From Mycolicibacterium sp. 018/SC-01/001 (GTDB taxonomy: Bacteria; Actinomycetota; Actinomycetes; Mycobacteriales; Mycobacteriaceae): a stretch of DNA of 64,000 bases. The DNA is taken from assembly GCF_007096635.1 (NCBI RefSeq), contig NZ_VKAA01000017.1, positions 1-64,000 of the forward strand. The letters are read 5' to 3'. Below the pieces are notes generated by a model, which saw only the letters and a program-made list of their open reading frames with translations, had not been told where the DNA came from and did not search any database. A program made the translations under genes and the position numbers. Positions 27,202 to 35,385 of the stretch are shown here, in pieces; the first letter of the stretch is position 1, and every line of letters starts with the position of its first letter.

Positions 27202-27488
27202 TGAACTGCTCCTCGAACTCCGCGCCAGGGGCCGATACCGGGCACATCGGAGACGATGGCCGGTGCGAACCTCTCGCTCGATTTTTATATCCGACACAGG
27301 ATGCAGTTATCAACCGCTGGTACACCGGGTTCCGAAATTCACAGCTGATCTCAAGGTTGAAGCTGCGCCGGAATGCCTGAATTCTCAATCTAAATCGTGC
27401 GGAAACCGCCACGCCGACGAAGCAGGCCATCAACACCCGCGCCTCTCGCCTTATTCCCGAAAAATAATATTACTGATATAAAGCTCTG
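27202..27488. promoter_or_regulatory. Divergent mmpS/marR control region with TAATATTA palindrome
   Basis: This 287-base divergent region is strongly AT-rich compared with its neighbours. It contains the perfect palindrome TAATATTA at 27465-27472, 17 bases before the MarR start codon, and TTTTTATAT near 27283-27291 on the mmpS side. MarR proteins bind AT-rich palindromes of this sort, so autoregulation and control of mmpS-mmpL are plausible. Confidence 0.45.
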
Positions 27489-27959
27489 GTGAAGCATCCG
27501 GTTGACGACAGTGTCGAAAGCATTGCCGAGATGATCGAGCTCGGCACCGACCTGATGTGGCGCTATCTGATCGATCGCAGTGACCTCAGTGCCAGTGCAG
27601 CCCTGGTGGTGAATCGCCTGTATCGCGAGGGGCCCATGCGACTGACGGCCCTGGCCGAAGCCGAGGGTGCCAGCCAGTCGGCCATGACGCAGCTCGTGCA
27701 GCGTCTGGAGCGCCAAGGGCTGCTGGAGAAGCGCAGCGATCCCGACGACGGCCGCGCGTCGCTGGTGGCTCTGGGCGAGGCGGGCAGGCGCAACTGGGAG
27801 GGCAGGGCCAGCGTTCGTCGCCACCGCATCGCCGAGCTGCTGCCGGGGGTCTCGCAGGACGACGAGGTGGCGCTGTGGCTTGCCGCGCAGGTCGCCATCC
27901 GCGTTCTCGGGCAGATGCGACAGCGCGCAGCATCGCTCGATCGCCCGACGACCGGGTGA
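27489..27959 (+). CDS. MarR family transcriptional regulator
   Basis: 156 residues with the MarR winged helix: LNVNRLY-like dimer helix then RLTALAEAEGASQSAMTQLV as recognition region and LEKRSDPDDGRASLVALGEA as the wing, including the conserved D-x-R. Start is GTG 27489. Divergent placement from mmpS-mmpL strongly suggests it represses that efflux or export operon and is released by a ligand. No ligand can be named. Confidence 0.9.
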   Translation: MKHPVDDSVESIAEMIELGTDLMWRYLIDRSDLSASAALVVNRLYREGPMRLTALAEAEGASQSAMTQLVQRLERQGLLEKRSDPDDGRASLVALGEAGRRNWEGRASVRRHRIAELLPGVSQDDEVALWLAAQVAIRVLGQMRQRAASLDRPTTG

Positions 27960-28319
27960 GGGCGTCCAGCCTCTCCGCTGGGGACCGTTCAGGAGCATTT
28001 CGTCTCGTTCACACGATTTCTGATCGTGGCGCCGGTGACACATCCCACCGGCGATTCGACTACCGCACGCCCGAGAGAACCGTTGTCAACTCCCACCGCC
28101 GACCGTCAAGCACGACTCGCCAGCCGCTTCCAGGGAATGATCTCTCCCGACGGCCAAGGGGACGCGTGACTCATTGCTGCCCAGCCTGATTCGGAAATCG
28201 CAGCCGCCATGAACGCCCCCGGTGAGATGCTCGCCGACGTCATGCGGACCGCGATGACCGGGCTACGCCGACCGCCTCGTGCATCACGCCGCGTGCCGCA
28301 CCATCGGCGCTCAGAATCC
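27960..28319. other. No gene recognised
   Basis: About 360 bases between the MarR gene and the glycosyltransferase relic. Open frames are short and unlike any family I know. The left border of the duplicated glycosyltransferase segment lies near the right end of this stretch but cannot be placed exactly. Confidence 0.4.
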
Positions 28320-28853
28320 GGACAACGGACCGTGGAAAGGGACGGTGGATCTGGTCGACGCCATGGCAGCGGTTCAGGAGCACGAGCCCGCGGCCTCGCT
28401 GGTGATCGCGGGAGGTGAAACTCTCTTCGACTATTGCCGACTACCGGTCGGCATTCGACGAGCGTTGCGCTGAATTGCGCGTCGCTCCGGTGATTCTCGG
28501 AACCGTCGACAATGACGCGCTACCGAGTCTGGTTGCCGCGCATGCGAGGTTTCGCCTTTCCGTCCACCAAGGAAGGGTTCGGCCTGGCCGCCATGGAGGC
28601 ACTGGCGGCGGGCAGGCCCGTGGTGACGCGAGACCTTCCGGTCCTGCGTGAAGTGTTCGGCGACAGCGCGGTGTACGCCTCCACGCCAACGGATTTCGCA
28701 GCTCAACTGCGGGAAGCCATGGCGGCACCGCCCGACCCGGCGGCCGGTCGTGCGTTGGCGTCGAACATGACCTGGGATGCCGCGGCCGCCGCGCGTATCG
28801 AGTTCTATCGGCGTGCCATGCCATCATGGGACATCACGACCACAATTCAATAG
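28320..28853 (+). pseudogene. Frameshifted copy of the C-terminal half of the Nit1C glycosyltransferase
   Basis: This segment matches the region 20935-21412 of the intact gene at roughly nine bases in ten by eye. The protein pieces are KGTVDLVDAMAAVQEHEP (frame 1), YRSAFDERCAELRVAPVILG (frame 2) and TKEGFGLAAMEALAAGRP to the end (frame 3). Two +1 shifts, near 28434 and 28543, break it, and the N-terminal acceptor domain is absent. It cannot make a working enzyme. The divergence between copies implies an old duplication, or the remains of a second Nit1C locus. Confidence 0.88.
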
Positions 28854-29016
28854 GCCTGGGAGACACAGTCATTGATTGACCCTCTTGTATCCCGGGCCGA
28901 TGGCGTCATCCGAGCGCCGGGTCTCTCACTCCGCCAATTGTTGCGGGTCATGACGTTGCGGGCGGTGACCGGTACGAGGTGGGTGGGCGCAGTGCGCGGT
29001 CGTGTAAATAAATCCT

Positions 29017-29045
29017 TATACTACCCTATTGCTAGCATGATAGGG
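29017..29045 (+). promoter_or_regulatory. Promoter and operator-like inverted repeat before HTH gene
   Basis: TATACT (29017-29022) is a near-consensus -10 element in an AT-rich pocket. Just after it, CCCTAT (29024-29029) and ATAGGG (29040-29045) form an inverted repeat enclosing the smaller palindrome TGCTAGCA (29030-29037). An operator here would overlap the transcription start, fitting autoregulation by the HTH protein that follows. No good -35 was seen. Confidence 0.5.
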
Positions 29046-29067
29046 AAGGATGAGGTATTTTGCGTAT

Positions 29068-29493
29068 ATGAGCGTTGCTGTTTACTCGGCCGAGCAGGTG
29101 GCCGATATTCTTGGCCTGCACGTGCGAACCGTGCGCGGATATGTCCGCGACGGTCGCCTGCCGGCCGTGCGTTTGGGCAAGCAATACCGCATCACCGAAC
29201 GAGACTTGCAAGCTTTCGCTGGTGTGATCACTGACGAGCCGGCGAGCAGTCCACACGCCCACGTTTCTACTGTCGTGCACATCGACAACGTCGACCGCCC
29301 CACCATGGATCGCATCACCACACATGTCACTGCTGCAGCGATCAGCGACTCAAGTGGGCCAGGACAGCTCGACGTTCATTCAACGTATGACGAATCAGCC
29401 TGCCGCCTCACGGTCTTCGTCGTCGGTGACCCTGATTCCACAACAGCCGTCGTCGGATTGATTGGCGCCCTGACGCGTCAGGATGACAAGTGA
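29068..29493 (+). CDS. Excisionase-type (MerR-like) helix-turn-helix protein
   Basis: 141 residues. The N-terminal 50 residues form the excisionase/MerR-like winged helix domain: YSAEQVADILGLHVRTVRGY followed by VRDGRLPAVRLGKQYRIT. The C-terminal half (about 60-141) is a beta-rich domain of unknown type that ends with TAVVGLIGALTRQ. It overlaps the hydrolase gene by four bases. It is probably the local regulator of this three-gene operon rather than a phage excisionase, as no integrase is nearby. ATG 29050 in the same frame is an alternative start. Confidence 0.8.
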   Translation: MSVAVYSAEQVADILGLHVRTVRGYVRDGRLPAVRLGKQYRITERDLQAFAGVITDEPASSPHAHVSTVVHIDNVDRPTMDRITTHVTAAAISDSSGPGQLDVHSTYDESACRLTVFVVGDPDSTTAVVGLIGALTRQDDK

Positions 29494-30341
29494 ACGCCGA
29501 CGTCTACCGCTCCCCATCTGGCCAGCAAGCCGTCGAGCGTAGTTACCGCGAGAACCTTCAGCGCTGGGACGTGCCGCTGCGGCATCGCATCGTCGCCACC
29601 CGGGAGGGCGACACCTTCGTCCTGGACTGTGGACCTGCGGATGCTCCACCGGCTTTATTGCTGCACGGCGCGGGGAGTAACAGCGCTATCTGGCTGACTG
29701 ATGCGTCGCGGTGGTCCCTCACCAACAGGCTGTACATGGTCGACATCATCGGAGAGCCAGGATTGAGTGCGCAGTCTCGGCCACCACTTGATTCCGATGC
29801 CTATGCGTTATGGCTCGACGACGTCCTTGACAGGCTCGGCGTCGATGCCGGTGGCTTCGTAGGGGTGTCGTTGGGCGGGTGGCTGGCTACGGATTACGCG
29901 ATTCGCCGGCCAGATCGTGTCGAACGATTGGCGCTGCGGTCCCCGGGTGGTATCGGCCGTCAACGCTACGGCGCCGTCCTCGCGGCACTGGCCCTGATGC
30001 CGTTCGGCGAGCGTGGTACGCGTCGTGCTTTGCGGATTGCGCTTGGGCCTGGCAGCGTCCCTGACCCCGTCATCGATTACATGTTGCTGATCCAGCGCAA
30101 TTACCGTCCCCGCCGCGACACGTTGCCCGTATTCTCCGACGATGACCTAAAAGCGGTCTGCGCACCGCTTTTGGTTGTGCTGGGTGCGCGGGACCGCATG
30201 CTCAACTCGCGCGACACCGTCGCACGCTTAACACGCCTGCAGCCCGCGGCAGCGGTCAACCTGCTCGCCGGCGCGGGTCACGGTCTGTTCGACAACGGCG
30301 CCGTTATCCACACTTTCCTGAATCGAGGCCCGACACCGTGA
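29490..30341 (+). CDS. Alpha/beta hydrolase
   Basis: 283 residues with a standard alpha/beta hydrolase core: oxyanion-hole motif LLLHGAGSN (about 57-64), nucleophile elbow GVSLGGW with Ser127, candidate acid Asp235 in GARDRML and His264 in GAGHGLF. The substrate is unknown. The GTG start overlaps the regulator's stop and the stop overlaps the YqeY-like gene, so the three genes are translated together. Confidence 0.88.
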   Translation: MNADVYRSPSGQQAVERSYRENLQRWDVPLRHRIVATREGDTFVLDCGPADAPPALLLHGAGSNSAIWLTDASRWSLTNRLYMVDIIGEPGLSAQSRPPLDSDAYALWLDDVLDRLGVDAGGFVGVSLGGWLATDYAIRRPDRVERLALRSPGGIGRQRYGAVLAALALMPFGERGTRRALRIALGPGSVPDPVIDYMLLIQRNYRPRRDTLPVFSDDDLKAVCAPLLVVLGARDRMLNSRDTVARLTRLQPAAAVNLLAGAGHGLFDNGAVIHTFLNRGPTP

Positions 30342-30730
30342 CACACGCTGAGGATTCGTGGGCCTTCCGCGAAGAAGTGCGCCGTGACCTCCGCACCGCG
30401 CTCAAATCGCGGAAAAAGGAGACAGTCTCAGTCCTGCGAACAATGATCACCGCGATTGACAACGCAGAGGCAGTCCGACCCGAGCAGCAGACGCCGCGAT
30501 CTGCTGACGGTGCCGTCGCGTACTCCTTGCCCGGAGTCGGATCATCCGAGGTGCCCAGACGCGAGCTGACCATGCCCGACGTACACGCAATCGTTGCAGA
30601 CCTCCTGCGCGAGTACGAGAAACAGGAAAGGCAATACCGCTCGATGCACCAACATGAGGCAGCCGACAGCCTTCGACGCCAAGCCAGCGTCTTGGGCTCA
30701 TACCTCGACACACTGGGCCATTCGACTTGA
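30338..30730 (+). CDS. GatB/YqeY domain protein
   Basis: 130 residues similar to YqeY, the tRNA-amidotransferase-like helical domain: LRTALKSRKKETVSVLRTMI then TAIDNAEAV, and a C-terminal helical bundle (LREYEKQERQYRSMHQHEAA). A middle insertion of about 30 residues is not usual. YqeY proteins may bind tRNA but their role is unsettled. It is last in the HTH-hydrolase operon and starts with GTG overlapping the previous stop. Confidence 0.8.
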   Translation: MTHAEDSWAFREEVRRDLRTALKSRKKETVSVLRTMITAIDNAEAVRPEQQTPRSADGAVAYSLPGVGSSEVPRRELTMPDVHAIVADLLREYEKQERQYRSMHQHEAADSLRRQASVLGSYLDTLGHST

Positions 30731-31447
30731 TGCCGACGAAAGCTTCCGCCAGATCACCGTTCGCAGGGTTTGTTGTTGCCCTGACCGCGAACCCAGCAGC
30801 CCATCCCTTGCTCCTGATGCGATCACAGAAGCCTCGGTCGCTGTTCCGTCAAGCCTGCCCAGACGAAGACGAGGACCGTACGACGCACAGGAGTCGCGGC
30901 AATCACCCTGTTGCCCATGGCAGTAGCTGTTTCTCGCATGTTCCGTGTTCCTGCAGAGGCGTGCTGTCGACTTATGCCAGTGGCCGAGCCACCCTGGGGG
31001 GTTTGCGGTTTGAATGCAGTCAGGGTTATTTATCGTGGCTGAGCGCGGCGTGGTCGGCGGCGGTGTCTGTGATACCGACGGTGCGGGGTCGTCTTGCCCG
31101 TCGAGGTGCTCACCCTCGCGTTCGGTGAGGCGCATCGAAGTCGGGACGACATGGCCGCGGGCCCGACCCCAGACCGCGGCGCGGCGCCCGACGACGCACC
31201 GTGACCGCCTCAGGCCGGAGCTTCGGTCCCCATCCTTCATGTGCTGGGACGACGCGGCGCAGACCACCACGACGACGACACCGAGAACGGAGCTCACAGT
31301 CGGGCCGACGACCTGGCCACCGATGGGGGTGGCCAGAAAGTGCGGATCGCGAGACAGCTAGGGAATCACCTAGTGTTCCGCTGCCATGGAAACAGATAGC
31401 TTGCCGTTGAAGGGCGGTTTTGTCCGCCGAACACTCGGGAGACCTCA
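30731..31447. other. No gene recognised
   Basis: About 700 bases with long overlapping frames on both strands but no family-like protein, as expected of GC-rich non-coding or eroded DNA. A small hairpin, GGCGG and CCGCC around a 6-base loop, lies at about 31413-31428, just before the CAP-like gene, without a T-tract. Confidence 0.4.
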
Positions 31448-32221
31448 ATGATTCTGCGGCCGCTGGCAAGTGTGACGATGGGCGGCAATCTGCTGTGCGT
31501 GACGTTGCTCCTCGTGATGACGCAGCTGTCACCCGTCGCTCACGCCGATGATCCTCTAGGGCCCATCAGGGCCGCCGTGAACGGCGAACGGGCCAAGACA
31601 CCCTGCCCCGCACTCAAGTACAGCTCCGCTCTCGAAGCTGCCGCTCAGGCAAAAGCACGTGACCAGGGTGACGTCGTCTACCTCGGTCGCAAGACCCTAT
31701 TCGGGGCCTACGGCGACCCGCAAGCCGCGGCGATCTCAGGCGCCCTCGAGCAGGCCACCATCAGTGACTGCAGCTACACCGAGTACGGCGTGGGCTTCCT
31801 CCGCGATGACACCGACCGCGACTGGGTGTACATCGCGCTGGGCACGCCCCGGCCGGAAGCACCTCGCCTCGACACGACACCCGACCCTGCCGCTCTGCCC
31901 GGGTCCGTCCCCTCGCCTACGCCCGCTCCTCCGAAAGTCGCTCCGACGGACGCGATCCGGGTGTCCTTCGACAAAGGACTCACCTGGACCGTCAATGTGA
32001 CGAACTCCGCCGACCTGCCGGGTCAGTGCACCTTCGTGTCGAAGAATCCGGTGCTGCCGGGAACCACGAAGAACTTCACCATCGAGCGCAACGGCACGGC
32101 CACTCTCACTGTCCTTGCACCACCACCGTTCTCGACCTACCACGTCGTGGTCTCGTGCCATGGCACCTTCGACGGGAGGGACGTCGAGTTCGGTCGCGTC
32201 GAGCAAGACGTTTCCGCCTGA
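31448..32221 (+). CDS. Secreted CAP-like protein
   Basis: 257 residues with a signal peptide (hydrophobic run LLCVTLLLVMTQLSPVAHA, cleavage probably after AHA near residue 33). The mature N-terminal half resembles the CAP-like domains of mycobacterial exported proteins (A-V-N-G-E-R, CPALKYSSALEAAAQAKARD, YGVGFLRD). A Pro-rich linker (about 147-163) precedes a beta-rich C-terminal domain with two cysteines (GQCTFVSKNPVLPG; VVVSCHGTFDG). The classical CAP metal-binding histidines are not evident. It stands alone between non-coding stretches. Confidence 0.75.
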   Translation: MILRPLASVTMGGNLLCVTLLLVMTQLSPVAHADDPLGPIRAAVNGERAKTPCPALKYSSALEAAAQAKARDQGDVVYLGRKTLFGAYGDPQAAAISGALEQATISDCSYTEYGVGFLRDDTDRDWVYIALGTPRPEAPRLDTTPDPAALPGSVPSPTPAPPKVAPTDAIRVSFDKGLTWTVNVTNSADLPGQCTFVSKNPVLPGTTKNFTIERNGTATLTVLAPPPFSTYHVVVSCHGTFDGRDVEFGRVEQDVSA

Positions 32222-32597
32222 CGTGCCCCACACCAGAGCCGCCGTCCCTGTGCCGACACGCCTCCCGTCGGTCTGCAACAACGAGTGAGACGTCTCGGGC
32301 GCTGAGCAGTGAGAGCGCGACGGAGAAAACCTGACGACTGCGGCGGCAATCGGGAAGCTACGCGTACGGCCGGAGTCCTCCACAACCCGCAGGTACTCCG
32401 CAGGCCGGCGTCGTGCGAGCCCCCGTGCGGTCAGCATCGGAGATGACAAACACGCGAGTCGCCTCGACACCGGCGCCTGATGCCTGCCTTCGGTCGCCAT
32501 CGGTCCGTAGCGCTTGTGTCCCTTGACATCGAAGCGGTCGAGCAGCATGACCTTGTCCCAGACCTTCACACAAAGTCTTCGACGAAGCGCTCTTGGC
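32222..32597. other. No gene; lost 5' part of NmrA gene expected here
   Basis: The N-terminal NAD-binding half of the NmrA protein that follows would be encoded here, but no frame contains the expected glycine motif. The sequence appears unrelated, consistent with a deletion or replacement. Confidence 0.45.
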
Positions 32598-33212
32598 CGC
32601 CACTCCTACCTGGAGATGACGCTCTCACCCGGAACCCCAATGCCCCCCACCTTCGAAGACGGTGTCCTGACGTGGCGGGTGCCCCTTGGGGACGGCGCGG
32701 TCCCACACGTCGCCCTCGAAGACTGCGGGTTTTACGGGCGCTGGCTATTCGACCACACTGAACTGGCCAACGGAATGAACCTGGCCGTAGCCGTCGAACA
32801 CGTGAAATGCGCGGACCTCGCCGCAGCCTTCGAGAAGGTGACCGGGCACCCCGCACGCTACATCGACGTCGAGTTGGAGACCTATTGGCGAGAGGGTCCG
32901 TTCAAGGTCAGAGCCGACGACCCCGCTGGGTACAACGCCGATCCCGCGGACCCGGCGACGATGTTGGTGCGCCAGAACTTCACCGGCTTCTGGAATCTCT
33001 GGAAACACGACATCGTGAAACGAAACTATCGACTGCTGGACGAGATTCACCCCAACCAGATTCGAACGGTGGAGCAGTGGCTGCGCCGCCAGGAGGAACG
33101 GGGGCGCGTGCTCGGCAAGGGATCGCTGTGGGAGCGGGTCCAGCCCGACAACTGGAGTGCCGAGACGTCGATCCTGAAGGGCAGCGCCGATGGTCGCCGA
33201 GGCGCGCTGTAG
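32598..33212 (+). pseudogene. NmrA-like family protein, N-terminal half missing
   Basis: About 200 codons align with the C-terminal half of NmrA-type atypical SDR proteins (VPLGDGAVPHVALEDCGFYG; MNLAVAVEHVKCADLAAAFE; VTGHPARYIDVELETYW; NFTGFWNLWK). The N-terminal Rossmann domain with its G-x-x-G-x-x-G is absent upstream in any frame. The remaining frame is open, and ATG 32616 could start it, but without the cofactor domain it should not be functional. It is one of several truncated genes in this zone. Confidence 0.75.
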
Positions 33213-33217
33213 ACGCA

Positions 33218-33725
33218 TCAATCATCCGCCACCCTGGTCGTCCCAAGCAGGTCCAGCGCGATGGCTTTGGTACCGAAGTCGATGGCGTCGGTGGCCGCTT
33301 CGATGATCAGATCGTAGAGGGATGCGATCGATCCGTCGGTGCGGCGGTAGAGGTGGTCCGCATGGCGTTCGAGAATTCCATGCTCATGCAAGTGGGGAGG
33401 GGAAAAATGCGTTCGATCAATGCGACGAGCTGCACCCTTTCTTATGATCGGTATCGTTCGAGAGTGGGTAGTCGCTCCGGTTGATGGGCCGGGTGCGCTT
33501 TCGCCACTGCTCTCCGTCCTTGCCGCTGAATAGGGGAGCGGTCTCCAACGAGATTCCTGCGAAGAGCATCGTTGCATCAAGGCTCTCGGCGAAAGTCTCG
33601 ATGTCGTCGGCGACTTCGGCTCTGCGGCGCGACGGTGTTGAGGCGTTGGACGTCATCGAGATGACGGACTGTGTGCCAAGGTACTTCAGCAGTCGCGCTA
33701 GATCCATAAGTCGCTCGTGGCATTC
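33218..33725 (-). pseudogene. Remnant of TniB-type transposition ATPase
   Basis: Two protein fragments in different frames read in order as the C-terminal part of a TniB-like AAA protein. They are MDLARLLKYLGTQSVISMTS with SLDATMLFAGISLETAPLFS (33707-33417), then HGILERHADHLYRRTDGSIA and LIIEAATDAIDFGTKAIALD (about 33412-33218). At least one shift lies near 33410, and the Walker A and B part is absent. In intact Tn5053/Tn7-like elements TniB works with the TniA transposase for target choice. No TniA or TniQ was found in the window. Confidence 0.65.
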
Positions 33726-33859
33726 CTACCTCTCGCAGCTTCCGTGCAACGACGACGTCGGCGAGGCGCGTGCAAACAGGGAAGCCGCATCCCCTAATAA
33801 CGTCACTGTGACGAATAGGGCGGTTCGCGCTGGACCTCACGGCACGGAGTGTCCGCCGC

Positions 33860-34116
33860 TGTCAGGTAGTTCTGGACTGTCGGCCGTCCCGTCCGGCGGT
33901 GTATGGGCAGGGACCTGGGCGGGTGTCACTGTCAGATACTTCTGGGACGGTGGGCGAAAAATCGGACAGCTACAAAATTTTCCCGGATCACTGCCAACTA
34001 GTTCCGGATCGGACACGGAGGAGGACAAGAGCGTGCGAGTCCAAGTCCCTTGCGCCTCACGCAACTCGCACTGTCTACCGATAAGCCACATTATGTCAGG
34101 TCGTAAATCGGTACTT
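33860..34116. repeat. Direct repeats beginning TGTCAG, possible transposon end
   Basis: TGTCAGGTAGTTCTGGACTG begins at 33860 and TGTCAGATACTTCTGGGACG at 33930. They are near-identical direct repeats 70 bases apart. A third, weaker copy (TGTCAGGTCGTAAATCGG) begins at 34094. Ends of Tn7/Tn5053-type transposons start with TGT and hold several transposase-binding repeats of about 20 bases, so beside the TniB remnant this may be a relic end. Confidence 0.5.
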
Positions 34117-34220
34117 ACCCTAATCGGCGACTCCTACCGCACCCGCGCGCACGACGTCAACTACTCCCCAAGGACCGCGCCGCCGACTGAACCATTGGCC
34201 ACCATGGCAATACTGGAGGC

Positions 34221-34832
34221 ATGGCTGACGAGCATCCGGATGCCGATCGGGTCATCGCGTTGTACGACCGTCACGCTGGGGTGTGGTCACGCGACCGAGG
34301 AGCAAAGCTGACCGAACGCACGTGGCTGGATCGATTCGTGGGGGCCTTGCCCGATCAGCGCACGGTCCTCGACGTGGGCTGCGGAACGGCGGTGCCCGTC
34401 GGTCAGTACTTGATCGACCACGGATGTCAGCTTCACGGGGTCGACTCGTCGAGCGCAATGATCGCGATGACCAAGACGCGCTTCCCGGATCACCGGTGGG
34501 ATGTCACCGACATGCGCGTACTGGCTCTAAACCAGCTTTTCGACGGAATCATTGCCTGGGACAGTCTATTTCATCTTTCACCGCGTCATCAGCGACGCAT
34601 GTTCTCGATCTTCGCGCAACACGCGGCACCTGGTGCCGTGCTGATGTTCAACAGCGGCCCATCTGCTGGCGAGCAGATTGGTTCCTACCGGGGTGAACCG
34701 CTCTACCACGCCAGCCTCGACCCCTCTGAGTACCGGACGCTACTCGCCGATAACGGCTTCGAGGTCATCGCACACACCGTCGCAGACCCCATGTGCGGAC
34801 AACGCACCGTCTGGCTGGCACGAACGGCGTAG
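34221..34832 (+). CDS. Class I SAM-dependent methyltransferase
   Basis: 203 residues with the SAM-binding motif I VLDVGCGTAVPVGQYL (about 48-63), motif II ending in GVDSSSAMI with the acidic residue, and a W-D-V-T-D-M motif. The post-II region AWDSLFHLSPRHQRRMFSIF is close to the UbiE/Methyltransf_25 type. The substrate is unknown. ATG 34221 begins family-like sequence (ADRVIALYDRHAGVWSRDRG). It is isolated between eroded segments. Confidence 0.88.
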   Translation: MADEHPDADRVIALYDRHAGVWSRDRGAKLTERTWLDRFVGALPDQRTVLDVGCGTAVPVGQYLIDHGCQLHGVDSSSAMIAMTKTRFPDHRWDVTDMRVLALNQLFDGIIAWDSLFHLSPRHQRRMFSIFAQHAAPGAVLMFNSGPSAGEQIGSYRGEPLYHASLDPSEYRTLLADNGFEVIAHTVADPMCGQRTVWLARTA

Positions 34833-35364
34833 ACCAACACAGCGCGCCAACCTTCGCATCGTCGACAGGTGAGCCCTGCCGACGACCTCCCCCAAGGAGG
34901 CCTCGTGCGAGTGAGGGGGTCAGTCTCGAGTCGTCACCAGGAGGTCAATTGCAACTTGCCGTTGACACGCCCACCGAACAATTCGCACGTCGGCACCACC
35001 TGCGGCGACCACGCGAATCCATTGAATTCGCAAGCAAATTGGACAACGCTACCCGATGCGCCAAATAAGAAATCACCGAAGCCGGAAAGTTCCTTAGCTG
35101 GCTGCTCGACGAGCACGACACCACGATCAACCATCTCCTCAGCACTCCCCCTGCCGCATTCGACGCCGTGAACATGCTTCGGCTTCGCGGCCCGGCCGGC
35201 CGCGCAGCATCGACCGAGGACACGGTGCTCAAGCCCGGGGCAGATGTGGGGGCGCGGGCATAAACGCCTAAAAAGAGGGACCGAAAGCCGCAACCTCTGT
35301 GGCCTCTCGTCAGAACCGCCCGAAAGCGGGATCCGCGCCTGTCGACAGCCTAGATCGCTGTGGC
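34833..35364. other. No intact gene; possible interrupted reading frame
   Basis: One plus-strand frame reads coherently through a stop at 35066-35068: FARRHHLRRPRESIEFASKL before it and ITEAGKFLSWLLDEHDTTIN after it, ending at 35263. This looks like a hypothetical protein broken by a nonsense codon, but I know no relative. A lower GC content at 34950-35100 marks the border with the GC-rich block that follows. Confidence 0.35.
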
Positions 35365-35385
35365 CGTGACCCGCAACGGGTCACG
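35365..35385 (-). terminator. Hairpin overlapping the reverse transcriptase stop codon
   Basis: CGTGACCCG and CGGGTCACG form a perfect 9-bp stem with a 3-base loop, and the stop codon at 35381-35383 lies in the stem. It ends the RT operon and probably acts as a terminator or 3' stability element. No T-run follows on the minus strand. Confidence 0.6.

Noticed and set aside
29068..29493. Excisionase of a prophage or integrative element
   Set aside because: Although the HTH is excisionase-like, no integrase, attachment site or phage gene is nearby and the gene is locked into a metabolic-looking operon.
30698..31297. 199-codon minus-strand frame overlapping the end of the YqeY-like gene
   Set aside because: It runs antisense to a real gene and has no family similarity; starts and ribosome sites are not convincing.
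31736..32569. 277-codon minus-strand frame antisense to the secreted CAP-like protein
   Set aside because: It overlaps a gene with a clear signal peptide on the other strand and shows no known domain.
35365..35385. Retron msr-msd or DGR template repeat beside the RT
   Set aside because: The hairpin overlaps the RT stop and is too short for an msr-msd; no inverted repeat pair or template/variable repeat pair was seen around the RT operon.
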